Below, piece after piece: positions 63,209 to 64,000 of a stretch of 64,000 bases of DNA; within the stretch, counting starts at the first letter, position 1; the number at the start of each line of letters is the position of its first letter. The position numbers and the translations under genes were made by a program. The stretch comes from Neorhizobium alkalisoli (GTDB taxonomy: Bacteria; Pseudomonadota; Alphaproteobacteria; Rhizobiales; Rhizobiaceae): assembly GCF_007829835.1 (NCBI RefSeq), contig NZ_VIWP01000004.1, positions 62,001-126,000 of the forward strand, in the 5' to 3' direction. Under the pieces are notes generated by a model, which saw nothing but the letters and a program-made list of their open reading frames with translations, had not been told where the DNA came from and made no database searches.

Positions 63209-63964
63209 TTAAGAAGCACGAGAGGAAAGAATGGCGCGGGCCTTTTCGAGATCGGCCGGCGTATCGACACCGAGCGGCACCGAGCGGACGATTTCCGCAT
63301 CAATCCGCATGCCGGCCTCGAGCGCGCGCAGCTGTTCAAGCGATTCGCGCTTTTCCAGCACCGACGGGCCGAGGGAGACGAATTTTGCAAGCGCCGCACG
63401 GCGATAGGCGTAAAGCCCGATGTGGTGATAGAGCGGCCCATTGCCGTAGGGAGCGGTGGCGCGCGTAAAATAAAGCGCCTTCAGCCGCGTTTCCGACAGC
63501 GGCGAGCCGACGATCTTGACGACGTTCGGATTGGTCTTTTCGTGTTCGTCGGTGATCTCGACCGTCAGCGTGGCGATATCCGTCGACGGGTTTTCGAGCG
63601 GGCGGATTGCGGCGCGCACCGCCTCCGGCTCGATCGTCGGCAGGTCACCCTGAACGTTGATGATGAATTCCGCTTTTCCCTGCGGATCGGCCTTCTGCAC
63701 GGCCTCGAAAATGCGGTCGGAGCCGGACTGATGATCGGGATTGGTCATCACGACATCGAAACCGGCCGATTTCACCGCGTCGAAAATATCCTGATGGTCG
63801 ACCGCAACGATGATTCGGCCGGCCTTTGCTTCCTCGGCCCGCTTCGCCACCTGCACGATCATCGGCAGGCCGGCAATATCGGCCAGCGGCTTGCCCGGCA
63901 GGCGTGTCGAAGCCATACGCGCCGGGATCAGCACCAGCGTCCGGTCGAAAGCCGAATTTTCCAT
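63209..63964 (-). CDS. kdsB: 3-deoxy-manno-octulosonate cytidylyltransferase
   Basis: A 251-residue enzyme that makes CMP-Kdo for lipopolysaccharide synthesis. [20 protein letters not shown], the [18 protein letters not shown] region and [18 protein letters not shown] are diagnostic. The start is ATG 63964 ([10 protein letters not shown]) with AAGGA upstream; the frame is open to the window edge at 64000 but without homology. Confidence 0.95.
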   Translation of the reverse strand: MENSAFDRTLVLIPARMASTRLPGKPLADIAGLPMIVQVAKRAEEAKAGRIIVAVDHQDIFDAVKSAGFDVVMTNPDHQSGSDRIFEAVQKADPQGKAEFIINVQGDLPTIEPEAVRAAIRPLENPSTDIATLTVEITDEHEKTNPNVVKIVGSPLSETRLKALYFTRATAPYGNGPLYHHIGLYAYRRAALAKFVSLGPSVLEKRESLEQLRALEAGMRIDAEIVRSVPLGVDTPADLEKARAILSSRAS

Positions 63965-64000
63965 CGAAGATCCTTCATGTTCCGCAACCGCCAGTGTCAA

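Overview
The window reads as a chromosomal segment of a Rhizobiaceae alphaproteobacterium (Rhizobium/Agrobacterium/Neorhizobium clade). The evidence is: high GC with rhizobial codon use; an AroA that is close to the class II 'CP4' enzyme of Agrobacterium as I remember it; nusA-ylxR-infB behind rimP; dnaX next to a small SRP RNA; an sRNA with three anti-Shine-Dalgarno hairpin loops of the alpha-r14 (NfeR1) type; and several copies of palindromic intergenic repeats of the RIME kind. No phage, integrase, transposase or CRISPR array was seen. Genus and species cannot be fixed from sequence inspection alone.

Layout. 1-4.7 kb: a TctC-type tricarboxylate-binding protein (cut by the window edge), an orphan ABC-type binding protein, a DUF1993 protein and the TctD/TctE two-component pair. 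A PhoB-like 7-4-7 direct repeat upstream of tctC is a candidate TctD site. 4.7-15.5 kb: a divergent amino-sugar locus. On the minus strand lie a BadF-type kinase, a GntR regulator, a SIS deaminase and NagA. On the plus strand lie MurQ, an ABC sugar importer (binding protein, two permeases, ATPase), a Gfo/Idh/MocA oxidoreductase and a small membrane protein. Together they would import, phosphorylate and channel GlcNAc and MurNAc to fructose-6-phosphate. 15.6-20.5 kb: a sterol-desaturase-like hydroxylase, a Pro-rich secreted protein and a 1,054-residue autotransporter. 20.7-27 kb: tRNA-Ala(GGC), a TIGR02300 acidic protein, aroA, a PaiB-like protein, an unknown membrane protein, cmk and rpsA.

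27-34.3 kb: two low-complexity proteins of unknown function flank a tandem pair of 643-residue proteins. Each of the pair carries a seven-bladed FG-GAP/VCBS propeller followed by RTX repeats, so they are probable type I secreted proteins. 34.4-40 kb: a short RNase D, the anti-SD sRNA, an alkaline phosphatase broken by a +1 frameshift behind a PHO box, and a three-gene ABC locus (DUF3299-like protein, LolD-like ATPase, His-rich FtsX-type permease) resembling zinc-regulated loci elsewhere. 40-44 kb: a malate/lactate dehydrogenase family gene and exbB-exbD-tonB.

44-50.3 kb: rimP-nusA-ylxR-infB behind a leader with promoter and terminator-like stem; rbfA does not follow infB. 50.4-64 kb: an MFS_3 exporter, an MltB-type transglycosylase, recR, a MOSC protein, a LysE exporter, ybaB, dnaX, SRP RNA, a HIT protein, nudC, a WYL regulator, a VOC protein, a DUF559 nuclease-like protein, pheA and kdsB. 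Three repeat families, including four full and one half RIME-like element, sit between genes here and in the amino-sugar operon.
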